Assembly (NCBI GenBank): GCA_014155875.1
Contig: JACEFZ010012615.1
Location: 1-64,000 of the forward strand
Direction: 5' to 3'
Source: Cepaea nemoralis
Lineage: Eukaryota > Mollusca > Gastropoda > Stylommatophora > Helicidae
Length of the DNA stretch: 64,000 bases
In this document: piece after piece, positions 25,431-38,527 of the stretch
Layout: each line of letters begins with the position of its first letter
Position numbering within the stretch: position 1 is the first letter of the stretch
Notes under the pieces: model-generated
Seen by the model: the letters and a program-made list of their open reading frames with translations, nothing else
Told to the model about the DNA's origin: nothing
Databases searched by the model: none
Translations under genes and position numbers: made by a program

Positions 25431-25519
25431 TAACAAATATGTGCTGTTAAGAAAGGAAATCCCAGGTAGAGCTGAATTTAATTAGAACCCATGATTGATC
25501 TAAATCGAGAAGTGAATTC

Positions 25520-25690
25520 GGATGCATTCTTCTTCTTCTTCTTCTTCGTTCATCCGGAGTTTTTTTCCGGATGTGATTGCGTTGTGCCTGTTTACAGCAG
25601 AGCTGCGTTCTTGCGCCGTTAGGCCGACACATCCGACTTCTGCGGGCATTTGTTGACCGGGTTAACCTTCCCGGGGGGATGCATTCCATC
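25520..25690 (-). repeat. SINE family C tail, reverse orientation
   Basis: It starts with TTC repeats, then CGTTCATCCGGAGTTTTTTT, CTGTTTACAGCAGAGCTGCG, CGACACATCCGACTTCTGCG and GTTAACCTTCCCGGGG, the exact reverse complement order of the C tail. Best-preserved copy. Confidence 0.85.
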
Positions 25691-26249
25691 TACAGCACCT
25701 AGACATACAACAAGGAATGGTGGTACATTTTTGTCAGCAAAATAAAACAAAATAGATTCTTATGTTCATAATTAATCTCTAAGATGGGAAGAGAGATGAA
25801 TCAATTAAAGAAAATCGGAGATAAAGAGCTCTTCAATGCTTCAAGGAAGAGAAATATTATAGCACAGATTTTTGAGCCAGGTACAAACATATTGAAATTA
25901 AAAGATTGTTTAAAATCGTGATGTTATAGATTTTAATTGATAATATGGATATCCCACATGTCATATGCCCTTCTCTCCTCTCCTCCCCCCTCTCCCTACA
26001 CACACATGCATGCAAACACAGAGAAATACAAACTCGCACACACATGATATAAAGATGTGTAAATCCTTATTTGTCTATGAACTGTGAAGTATTCTTGCCA
26101 CGCCACTGTAGAGTATTGCACAATACTGACTGAAAGTCAAGAAAACGTGTTTCAGATTTTATGTGATCATTCTATGAGTGGTAAAGCAAACAAATAAACT
26201 AGCTGATTTGGTATGTTTATATTTCTGCTGATTTTGATGTTATGCAGTA
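25691..26249. other. Intergenic, no recognised gene
   Basis: AT-rich with a short CT-rich and (CA)n-like stretch near 25975-26045. Nothing else seen. Confidence 0.5.
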
Positions 26250-26478
26250 TATGCCGGTCTCCCTGGCCAAGGTGTTAACGACATTGCACGTGGGGAAAAC
26301 AGCAGCTGCGAGAATCGGCAGTAGTTCGCACTGCACTGGTAACTTATGGGGGGGGGGGTGAGCCGGTCGTTCAGAAAGCAGTGGCAAACTACTGAACGTA
26401 AAACTTGCCTAGTACATAAACAGCAGCTTAAAAATGCTGGTGTTGACTGCAACGTCCTGTAAGGGATATGCAACATTA
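26250..26478 (+). repeat. SINE family A copy with G11 run
   Basis: GTCTCCCTGGCCAAGGTGTT starts the head. GTCGTTCAGAAAGCAGTGGC, AAACTACTGAACGTAAAACT, ATGCTGGTGTTGACTGCAAC and a GGATATGCAAC end follow. A homopolymer G run interrupts the middle. Confidence 0.82.
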
Positions 26479-26874
26479 AAAAAAGTATATTTATTTCACC
26501 CAGCATGTTTATCTGGTAGCTATTTTTCATTACATGAAGTCTATTTATGTTGATCATTAAAATGTCATTGCTGATATGCAGTCTGTTTCACATAAAATGA
26601 TTATCATGCAGCTGTTTTTGATGGCATGTAGTCTTTTCTTCATTTCTGAAGATTTTGCTGTTGCCATCATCCGGTGGTGTTTCTGAAAATTATATTGCCT
26701 TTATTTATATAATGTTGTACATATCTTGATGCCATTGCCAAACAGCACAAATGTTACACCTTGTCTGGAGCATAAATAAAAACTGGTTGGATTAAAGAAT
26801 GAAATAATTCCACATGCGTTTCACTTCTTCTTTGGATAATATATTTTCTGTTTTCTTAAAATATGTCTAGTTTA

Positions 26875-27110
26875 ACCGGTGCTGTGGATTAAAGGGATAG
26901 TTAGATAGTTTCATAATTCCACATTATAGCGATTTGAGGGTTTGAATTCAGCTGTGGACAATTTGGAGGCATACTTACTGCTTTGTCTGGATTTCTTTGG
27001 TATGAGGTGTCAGCCGTTTAGTAAGCAATGGCAAACTACTGAACTAATACTTCCTAGTAAATCCAATAAATGCTGGGGTTGATTGTAAAGGACTCCTTTG
27101 TAAACATCTA
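26875..27110 (+). repeat. SINE family A copy, diverged
   Basis: GATTTGAGGGTTTGAATTCA (B-box-like), then TTAGTAAGCAATGGCAAACT, ACTGAAC, AAATGCTGGGGTTGATTGTA. About 230 bp, just before the minisatellite. Confidence 0.72.
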
Positions 27111-27132
27111 GTTTAAAATATATCTATGTGAA

Positions 27133-28345
27133 GGTCAACTCTATCCCAGGATGTGGTGTTAGGTCAAAACTTCTCTATATCTCATAATGTGGTGTTAGGT
27201 CAACACCTCTCTATATACCAGGATGTGGTGTTAGTTCAACACTTCTCTATATCTCAGGATGTGATGTTAGGTCAACATTTCTCTATATCCCAGGATGTGG
27301 TGTTAGGTCAACACTTCTCTATATCTCAGGATGTGATGTTAGGTCAACATTTCTCTATATCCCAGGATGTGGTGTTAGGTCAACATTTCTCTATATCTCA
27401 GGATGTGGTGTTAGGTCAACATTTCTCTATATCCCAGGATGTGATGTTAGGTCAACATTTCTCTATATCCCAGGATGTGGTGTTAGGTCAACATTTCTCT
27501 ATATCTCAGGATGTGGTGTTATGTCAACATTTCTCTATATCCCAGGATGTGATGTTAGGTCAACACTTCTCTATATCTCAGGATGTGGTGTTGGGTCAAC
27601 ATTTCTCTATATCTCAGGATGTGGTGTTAGGTCAACACTTCTCTATATACCAGGATGTATTGTTAGTTCAACACTTCTCTATATCTCAGGATGTGATGTT
27701 AGGTCAACATTTCTCTATATCCCAGGATGTGGTGTTAGGTCAACATATCTCTATATACAAGGATGTGATGTTAGGTCAACACTTCTCTATATCTCAGGAT
27801 GTGATGTTAGGTCAAAATTTCTCTATATCTCAGGATGTGGTGTTAGGTCAACATTTCTCTATATCCCAGGATGTGATGTTAGGTCAACACTTCTCTATAT
27901 CTCAGGATGTGATGTTAGGTCAACATTTCTCTATATCTCAGGATGTGGTGTTAGGTCAACATTTCTCTATATCCCAGGATGTGATGTTAGGTCAACACTT
28001 CTCTATATCTCAGGATGTGATGTTAGGTCAACATTTCTCTATATCTCAGGATGTGATGTTAGGTCAACATTTCTCTATATCCCAGGATGTGATGTTAGGT
28101 CAACACTTCTCTATATCTCAGGATGTGGTGTTAGGTCAACATTTCTCTATATCTCATAATGTGGTATTAGTTCAACGCTTCTCTATATCTCAGGATGTGA
28201 TGTTAGGTCAACACTTCTCTATATCTCAGGACGTGGTGTTAGGTCAACATTTCTCTATATCTCAGGATGTGATGTTAGGTCAACATTTCTCTATATCTCA
28301 GGATGTGATGTTAGGTCAACACTTCTCTATATCTCTATTACCGAC
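27133..28345. repeat. 36-bp minisatellite, about 33 copies
   Basis: Unit GTGATGTTAGGTCAACATTT plus CTCTATATCTCAGGAT, 36 bp. Variants alternate at fixed sites (GTGATG/GTGGTG, CATTT/CACTT, TCTCAG/TCCCAG). Because 36 is a multiple of 3 and the unit lacks stops in two frames, long open frames (398 and 212 codons) run through it. The encoded 12-residue repeat QDVMLGQHFSIS has no recognised domain and no splice signals, so I treat it as non-coding. Confidence 0.95.
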
Positions 28346-28655
28346 TTAACCTCGTATTAATGTTGTTTTACTGACTTAACCTCGTATTGATGATGTTTTA
28401 CTGACTTAACCAAGTATTGATGTTTTACTAACTTAACCTCGTATTGATGTTCTACTGACTTAACCTCATATTGATGTTTTACTGACTTAACCTCGTATTG
28501 ATGTTTTACTGACTTAACCTCATATTGATGTTTTACTAACTTAACCTCATATTGATGATGTTTTACCAACTTAACCTCGTATTGATGATGTTTTACTGAC
28601 TTAACCTCATATTGATGATTTTGTTTTACTGATTTGACCTCGTATTGATAAGCTT
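28346..28655. repeat. 27-bp minisatellite adjoining the 36-bp array
   Basis: Unit TTAACCTCGTATTGATGTTT plus TACTGAC, 27 bp, with some 30-bp units carrying an extra GAT; about 11 copies. Sequence-unrelated to the 36-bp array it abuts. Confidence 0.93.
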
Positions 28656-28689
28656 CCTCCACGCCACCATTCCAGTCCGCTCATTATGA

Positions 28690-29400
28690 TTTATTCCTGT
28701 CTGTCTCTTTTGCTTCTACCGCTGATATTTCCAGTGATGATGAAGGCTTCGAAAGTTTCTCTTCTCATCACACGACTAAAGAACATTCATTGTTTGTCTC
28801 TTTCTTATATGCTATGGGTCTATGATGTGATAGCGACAAACAGTTTTATAGGAATGAATGCACGGAGGAATATTATATGGCCTGTCTCGCCCTCACTTTT
28901 GCAGGCGACGAGCTAAGGTGTCATATCTGTGTCCGACCGTGCTCATGACATTAATAGTACAGTTCACTATCAACTTCGCTAACAAGCCCCCTTCTCTTTC
29001 TTGTACAGGGTGTATTTTTAATTATTGTGGTGTTTTTGAAAATATTGCCATTTCAAGTTTTGTATTTACCTTTTATGTTGCATGAGTTCACAGATAGTAA
29101 ATACGAAACTTGGAACGGCAATATTTTCAAAAACCACACAGTCATTAAAAATATACCCTATACTTGTGTATAATTGTCTACTTTCATTAGGTGGTTCCAG
29201 ACATTCGTTGATGATTTCACTGGCTGTTCAAGGTATTCGCAATATGCATCTCATAAACCACAACTCTTTTGCCTTCAAACTCATTCAGATTGGTCGCATG
29301 ATGACCGCCATACAAAATAGGTTCAGTATGAGACTGCAGTGCTCTCTTTTTGACACCATGGTAAAAGACACTTTTCATGTTCTGAAACGTAACTGTAATT
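28690..29400 (-). pseudogene. LINE 3' fragment (VMRR family) split by a MITE
   Basis: On the minus strand 28690-28800 reads VMRRETFEAFIITGNISG then RSKRDRQE and a stop. 29165-29400 reads FQNMKSVFYHG, LQSHTEPILYGGHHATN and KRVVVYEMHIANTLNSQ, matching the KCY..P.LLYG.E.W...E..E....RI region of the same LINE family. The MITE at 29004-29162 sits between them. Confidence 0.6.
29004..29162. mobile_element. Palindromic mariner-like MITE, copy 2
   Basis: The element 29006-29160 is flanked by TA. The left arm CAGGGTGTATTTTTAATT then TTTTTGAAAATATTGCCATT mirrors GGCAATATTTTCAAAAAC then CATTAAAAATATACCCTA. Same family as 22406-22562. Confidence 0.82.
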
Positions 29401-29414
29401 GGGCCTTATAGACT

Positions 29415-29640
29415 TCGGCTTGGCGGAACAGAAAAGAGCGCTTTAGCTCTCCAGCTTCCAGTACACTGATGCCGAGGTAGTGAGATCGTTTCCAACAAGC
29501 GTCAGTTTGGACTTCAACATTGACTTCTTGTTCAGAAAGCACTGGCAGACTGCTGAACGTAAAAATTGTCTAGAAAATAAACCAGAGGTTGGAGTTGATT
29601 GCAACGTTCTGCAAAGGACATGCATTAAAAAAACTGTTTT
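29415..29640 (+). repeat. SINE family A copy
   Basis: TTGTTCAGAAAGCACTGGCA, GACTGCTGAACGTAAAAATT, GTTGGAGTTGATTGCAACGT and an ATGCATT end. The head region is degraded. Confidence 0.75.
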
Positions 29641-29698
29641 TAAACACATCTATATAGCAAAAATATTACAGCTTTAAAAAAAAAATAACCACACATTC

Positions 29699-30180
29699 TC
29701 ATAGTGGCTCTTGACCATCGTTTTCCGGGCTTAGATTTTCGTTTTGTGTGTGTGTTCTTCTATAGTCTATGTCGAGTGGTTGGTGATCATGTCTACAGCC
29801 TTCTGTTTGTGTACTTCCAATCATTTCTGATACCGTTGTTCCTCCATGCCTGTATGTCAAGCTGTCCAACATGTTCTCTCTGGGTCTTCCCCTGCCTCTT
29901 CTCCCTTCTGACTTTTTCATTGCGACGACATCCTCCTGCTGTTCCCTTCTCATGACATACCCAAAGAATGTGGACTGCCCTCTTCGGCTGCGAAAACCCA
30001 ATTCTCTCTGTGGCTAAATTCTCTCAAGGTATATTCATTAACTCTTTGTATCCGTCCACGGTATGCTCATCATTCTACTGTAAAACCACATGACTGCAGC
30101 TTCCAGATAATTCCTCACTGGTATGTTCATTGTCCTTAATTCACTTCCTCGCATCAGGACTAACTCAACCTCACTGGCTC
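29699..30180 (-). pseudogene. LINE C-terminal fragment (VMRR family)
   Basis: The minus frame 30001-29699 reads RSRRGQSTFFGYVMRREQQE, DVVAMKKSEGRRGRGRPREN and MLDSLTYRHGGTTVSEMI, ending CRHDHQPLDIDYR. It is the same C-terminal block as 18674-18994. Upstream sequence to about 30180 continues the similarity with stops. Confidence 0.75.
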
Positions 30181-31140
30181 TTAAGAACTATGTTTATCAT
30201 ACCTATACATTGTTGAATAAGCAGCTGTGGGTCAATACAGGCGATGGTCACTAATAGGAGGATAGTTGGTTGGGGCAACCTTCTCTATAAAATACCTCAA
30301 AGCTATATGACGTTTCCATTAGCGGTTAAGAGGCGCCATATATAAATTCGTCTCCCGTTCTGCCTTGCAGTCTCTATCTTTCTCCGAAGTCTGAGAGTAT
30401 CTGCCTGGACGGCGAGGAACCACCAGTCTGCACACCAATAAGCCAGACATGGGACAACGGATACTCACGCAAACATCAGGTCATGTATGACATCACACTG
30501 ATGTTGGACAACAGGATGTCTTCATCCGACATACAGGACTTCACGCTGGAGATCACAGCCAGCGAACACAAGCAAGCAAGCAGCAAGACAAAGGCTAGTG
30601 GAATCAACCATACACAAACCGACGGAATGCAAAGGGAAACCACCGCTGTATTATCCCAAGAAAATCACGTAAACATATACTGGTCAGTATATTCTTCACC
30701 TTATGAAATGCTTTCGCTTGAGTTATTCCACATTAAACTTCTTTAATATATCTTTCATCTGCTGCTATCATAGTACCCAACTACGTAGATACACTGAATT
30801 GTATCAAACTAGGTCCTTTCACTTTATGTTGCTTTTGGGAAGAGATTATTTCGTTTTTAAAAGTTGTTTTTCTGTTACTTTTTCTGTAAGAACTTTGTGT
30901 GTTCATAAAATTACTTGGGGGAGGGGAGGGGAAGGGGGGGGGGGGGGGGGATCGTGACACATTATGAGAGATGTTAAAATAAGAAAACGAAAGGCGAAAG
31001 TGGCTTTCATATCGCAAGAACATGTATGGAAGTCAAAGAAAATTAAGTAAAACACATTTTTGAACTCAAAGGTTAAATCAGTACTACTGTATGCAACAGA
31101 CACTCCAACAACGACTAACACAATCATTCATATATTATTA
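30181..31140. other. Unassigned region with a possible short exon or promoter at 30300-30720
   Basis: 30300-30480 is GC-richer and holds CCATATATAAATTCG (TATA-like), then TCTGCCTTGCAG. A frame from 30483 gives 87 residues starting MYDITLMLDNRMSSSDIQDF. It matches nothing I know. A G-rich run lies at 30918-30950. It may be a piece of an unrecognised retroelement. Confidence 0.25.
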
Positions 31141-31377
31141 TTATGTTATGTTATGTTATGTTATGTTATCACGAACGACATCCCGGCACATTGGGTATTT
31201 CTAACGTATGCTCAGTTTCTCGATGTAGCAGCCACCTCAAAGTATCTGTACTCACAGTTCCCATGAGGAGTTGGTTGTACTGTCTGCTCCCTGTTACTAA
31301 TACACTACATTCATTGACTGATGCCTGCACAGAATCATCATCATCACCACCATCATCATCATCATCATCATCATCCT
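31141..31377. repeat. (TTATG)n and (ATC)n microsatellites
   Basis: TTATG repeats at 31141-31168 and an ATC/CAT run at 31330-31376. Simple repeats only. Confidence 0.85.
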
Positions 31378-31614
31378 GATCATGTGCCCCGCGTTAATGT
31401 CTTTTCACATAACTTGGTTCTTGATGTTCTGGAGCAACTACTGACGATATATCTGCATGCTACCGTCTCAATCTTGAAGGACTAAAAAATGGCGGAACAG
31501 CCAATGTAGAGCTCTTGGAGAAAACGAAGCAAATGCAATTAAATCAAGAGGTGTTGAAAAAAACCACCGGAGCAGCATTGAGCAAACCTGATGATAGTAT
31601 AACTAGACTATTAT

Positions 31615-31850
31615 TTTGCCGTCTCCGTGGCGAAGAGCTTACGGACGCGGTTCATAATCCCGCATACCCGCGTTCGAAACAAATCTGCGCGATTTGGCAG
31701 CAGACCGCGTTTCGTTGGTTTTGCGTTGGTATCGGTGCCGGTCCTTCAGAAAATAATGGCAAACTACTGAACGTAAACTTGCCAAGAGATCACAGCGGCA
31801 GAAATGCTGGTGTTGACTGCGATGTGCTGTAAAAAGGAAATGCAAAATAA
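31615..31850 (+). repeat. SINE family A copy, best preserved head
   Basis: The head CCGTCTCCGTGGCGAAGAGC then TTACGGACGCGGTTC has a clear tRNA-like A box, and CGCGTTCGAAACA is the B-box position. The core AGAAAATAATGGCAAACTAC, TGAACGTAAACTTGCCAAGA and GATCACAGCGGCAGAAATGC follows, ending GTTGACTGCGATGTGCTG. Confidence 0.88.
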
Positions 31851-31899
31851 AAAAAGACTCTTCTATGACTATATAAATCGCAGAGCAAACTAAATATGA

Positions 31900-32065
31900 G
31901 TAAACATAAAAACACGCAGAGAAGTGAATTAGAGACGTAAGAATAAAATTGAGATGGCATGGAAGGGACTGAAAGGGATAACAAAAGGATGTGACGGCAT
32001 GGGAGTGTTGGTTGAGAGATTATGTTCCAATGGGGATACAAGGCAACAGCAGAAGGAACACTCTT
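31900..32065 (+). pseudogene. LINE extreme 3' end fragment
   Basis: AGAGACGTAAGAATAAAATT then GACGGCATGGGAGTGTTGGT and GAGAGATTATGTTCCAATGG, GGATACAAGGCAACAGCAG. This resembles W..LV..LC..GD..QQQ at the end of some LINE ORFs. Confidence 0.4.
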
Positions 32066-32216
32066 CTTGTTATATTGTTGTTGTTTTTGTTCGGCCATAA
32101 AGACTTTGGTGAAAACGTTCATTTACATCTGTGGTATTGTTTCATTTCGTCGTGCTACCTAATTATGTGTTCATTATGTTCAACGGGGCGTGGCGAAGTA
32201 CACCATGCCAACTGTT

Positions 32217-33088
32217 TGATTGATTGATTGATTGATTGATTTAGGAACCGACATCACAGCATTCGTGGCATTCCCATAAGCGCGCCATCCCCATTCTCAG
32301 CGGCCAGCGAAGAGTTCCAACAATAATAGTACAAGTAGCAATCTGATTATATGTCCGTCTCGCCTTTCCTCTGAGCGTCGATCGTCGGCCAGATTCCCTC
32401 GTCACCCCTCGCTGTCGTATTCTTGCCAGACCATGGTGATCCATTTGCTCTTCCGAGGTGTGAACATTCTCCCACAAGGCTGCAACCACGTCTGCTTTGT
32501 CATGCATCAATACTCCACCAAGTTTTGCCGAGCCAGCCAATCTGTCCGCCTGTTCATTCCCCAGCACACCAGCATGCCCCGGATAAAAGATCCAGACGAT
32601 GCTTGTCACCCGTGACTTCCGAAGCGAAGCAAGCCACTCTGCACGAAGCTTGCCTGTCCTCACCCTACTCATCATGCTTTCTGAGTCAGTTACAATCAGG
32701 ATGTGTGTGTGCATCGTATTCTCCATCCAGCGGAAAGCTGCACTGACCGCCTCCACCTCCAGTCTTAAGCTAGATGTTGTGGTATCATATGCCAGGCTCT
32801 CCTGCACCAAACGTCGACCATTAGCTTTTGCTAAGAACCCCCACTCCTACCTCTCAACACCGACCCATCTGTGTAGATAATCACATCACCCGAGCGAGCA
32901 TTATCCTGAATTAGTTGCTGGATTTCCACTTCCGTGGCCCCTGCTGGCCATTCCCTGCACTCCCGGCTCAATGTGATTATAACTCTGCACAAGTCTGACT
33001 GCTCCGCTGGCACTCTGACCCACTCCTCTCCTCGCCTAATGTTCTCCAAGGGGCACACCTGTCTTATCGTATCCTCCGCCTGAGCCAT
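32217..33088 (-). pseudogene. LINE C terminus with RNase H domain and (TCAA)n tail
   Basis: The minus strand encodes a recognisable RNase H: IIYTDGSVLRGRSGG (first Asp), then a frame change near 32840, SSLRLEVEAVSAAF (Glu), ILIVTDSESMMSRV (Asp) and YPGHAGVLGNEQADRLAGSA (final Asp). The C-terminal MGMARLWECHECCDVGS is Cys-rich. A TCAATCAATCAA tail at 32217-32242 marks the 3' end. All four catalytic acids are present, and one frameshift separates the first from the rest. This arrangement is typical of I/Ingi-like LINEs; the clade is inference. Confidence 0.88.
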
Positions 33089-33129
33089 CCATGATTCTCA
33101 ACGGGCAGGATCACATTGGGAAAGAGGAA

Positions 33130-35200
33130 CTCTATTTGTCTTCTATCTCTTTGAGATTTCTCCAGACACCACGAGACTGGGGAAACGCCATAATTATCCC
33201 CATTTGGAAAACAAAGGCAGCAAAAGAGACTGCACACAATACAGAGGCATTTCACTGTTGAGTCATACTGGGAAAATACTTTGCAAAATTCTTGAGAAAA
33301 GATCACGAACTATCATAGAACCCCAGCTAAGCGAAACACAACTTGGATTTAAGAAAAACAAAGGATGCACAATGGCCATTTTTGCTCTTAGACAACTTAT
33401 AGAAAAATCAATCGAATTCAATGAAAAACTCTACGTAGCCTTTCTCAACCAAGAAAAGACATTAGATAGAGTAGATAGAAACAAGCTGTGGGGAATCCTT
33501 AAATAATATGGAGTGAGTACACATCTAACAAACCTATGAAGAAGCTTATACAACAACAGAGAATGCATAGTGAGAGCAACTGGAGGACACTCAGAACCCA
33601 TCACCATAAGATCCGGAGCACGACAAGGTTGTGTCATGTCCCCTCTCTTGTTATTAACATATGTAGACAACATATGTAAAGAAACCAGCCAGAGACAGCA
33701 AGAACACCGCATGACGAGAACACAGAAGAAGAACCATCTGCAAATCTAACCATTAGAGACTCCTGTTTGCGGACAACCAAGCACTAATAGCAACATCAGA
33801 AGCTGAATTACAAGACCACATGAATAGTCTAAACAAAATGTGTAGGGAACAAAACATGAAAATTAGCACAAGTAAAACAGAGGTATTGACTATAACTAAA
33901 GAAGAAAAAGCAACAACGATTCATTTAAACGAACATCCCTTGAAACAAGTAAAGAGTTTCAAGTACCTAGGAAGTACAATATCATCAAATGGCAAATCAG
34001 AATGACGAGCTCGACAATAGATAGTTAGTTAGTTAGATAGTCGAGGTTCCAACTTCACGGCAACGGGTCGTCCCGTGCCAGCGAATATAACACGAAATGC
34101 TCCCCACTGTCCAATGTGAAAAATGGAATAGGCAGGAGTCTCGGCAATCCAACAAGCCCGCACAGGTACACTGTGCATAATGCCGTCGCCAGAATGTCAA
34201 CACAAAATTCATCCACGAATACCACAGTTCATCGTCGATGGACTCGGCAGTCACAAGAAAGACCCCATTGACCCGGGTTTTCTCACATGGCTCGGTCTCT
34301 TACCGCAGGGCGACCCGCCGAAAGTGTCGCACAAAGCACGAACTCCGCAGCTTCAGCGCCGACTCCCGGGAGTCTCCCGAAAAATGCACTCGTGAACCGA
34401 AAGGGCAAAACAGTCAATTCAGCAACCACCGGTAGCCATTGTTCTGAACATGCAGTTCACTGTACAGGACAGATGTAAAAGCATTCCACGCGAATTTCAC
34501 AGCTCACGGTGTCGCCCACGCACTCACTCAGTAGCAGAGCGACGGAACCATGTACTACCAGTCCAACATGAGGAAAATGCGATTGTAAACCGTAGCCACA
34601 AGCATAAACACGCCACAGGCCCCAACGGTTCAATGCCTAACCGCCATGCTGGCGACCGGAAGGCAATAATGCAAACCACCTCATTGGACAAATGCACCAA
34701 TACTAAAGAACAAACATGTATCAATAACAACAAAGAAAGCACTTTACAACACACTCTTCCTACCAACTCTATGTTACCAATGGCAAACCTGGACAATGAC
34801 AGAAAAAGAGAAAAGAAAAGAAACATCACAACAGAAATGAGATTCCTGAGAATAATACTCAATGTATCAAGAAGAGATAAGATCAGAAAGTAAGAAATCA
34901 GAACTTAAGTGGGTGTTACAGCTGCATTAGATTTTATTAGAAGGCAGCAAGTCAAATAGTTTGGCCATGCAAGTAGGTTACCAACTAACAGTATACCACA
35001 ACAAGCAACGATGTACAGACCAGAGGGAAGGAGAGGAAGAGGCCGACCACGTAAAAGATGGACGCAGGGAATAACAGAGTCCATGGGAATATCAATACAT
35101 GAAGCCCATAAGCGGGCACTCTCCCGCTGTTTATACTTCACCTCGACACCGCAAGGTACAAGAGGAACACGATGAGATGAGAGATGAGATTATAACCGCA
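33130..35200 (+). pseudogene. LINE RT (plus strand), interrupted by another LINE piece
   Basis: Reads CTQYRGISLLSHTGKILCKI, ETQLGFKKNKGCTMAIFALR, FLNQEKTLDRVDRNKLWGIL, a stop, then IRSGARQGCVMSPLLLLTYV, ISTSKTEVLTITKEEKA and FKYLGSTISSNGKSE. After the insert at about 34014-34722 it resumes with TKKALYNTLFLPTLCYQWQT and FIRRQQVK, then RPEGRRGRGRPRKRWTQGI. Several stops and frameshifts. Distinct from the VMRR family. Confidence 0.85.
34014..34722 (-). mobile_element. LINE family B 3' fragment inserted in the plus-strand LINE
   Basis: It begins with ATAGATAGTTAGTTAGTTAG (the reverse of a CTAA tail), then GGTTCCAACTTCACGGCAAC, GGGTCGTCCC and GCCCGCACAGGTACACTGTG. It is colinear with 6121-6400. 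The host LINE reading frame resumes on the far side, so it is a nested insertion. A short CAATA-like repeat at both junctions may be the TSD. Confidence 0.65.
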
Positions 35201-35305
35201 CCTTATTTTGACTTTGGGAAAGCTAAACTATCATTTTGTCCAGGGGTGGGCAAACTTTTCGTGCGGAGGGCCACATTGACAAATGTAAAGCTATTGGCGG
35301 GCCGC

Positions 35306-38040
<2,735 letters not shown>

Positions 38041-38074
38041 CAGCAACCTATCACAATAAGTAATTATTATTTTT

Positions 38075-38312
38075 TTTGCATATCCTTTACAGGACATTGC
38101 TGTCAACATCAGCATCTTTCAGCTGTATGTTGATTTCTTGGCAAGATTACGCTCAATAGTTTGCCATTGCTTTCTGAGCGGCCGGCTTACATACCCGTAA
38201 GTTACCGATGCGATTCGAACCACTGCTGATTCTCACCGTCATCACGTTACCTACGAGAGTATAGGAGATTACGGAGAAAAGTCGTAACCTCTAAGCCAGG
38301 AAGCCGGCTAGG
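38075..38312 (-). repeat. SINE family A copy, reverse orientation
   Basis: GCATATCCTTTACAGGACAT, GTTTGCCATTGCTTTCTGAG, GATGCGATTCGAACCACTGC (B box in reverse) and CGTAACCTCTAAGCCAGGAA (A-box side). Full length. Inserted in the hAT element. Confidence 0.88.
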
Positions 38313-38527
38313 TTATTAGCAGGTTATTAAGCAGTATAAATAACTAATTATTGCAATTTTATTTTACTTATACACTTATACATTATATTTGACAATATGG
38401 ACAAAAACTTTTACTAATTTGTTAACAAGATTTTACAACTTGTTATTATAACAAATATTCTTTATTATCTATCAATGGCTTTAATTTAGACACACAGCGA
38501 CTACATTGTCACTACAGTTGTTGATTT

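Noticed and set aside
27153..28349. 398-codon open frame of a 12-residue repeat
   Set aside because: Produced by a 36-bp stop-free tandem repeat. A second frame is also open, there is no domain, and there is no sign of an initiator context or splice sites.
27133..28655. CRISPR-like array
   Set aside because: Units are contiguous, with no unique spacers, and the DNA is eukaryotic.
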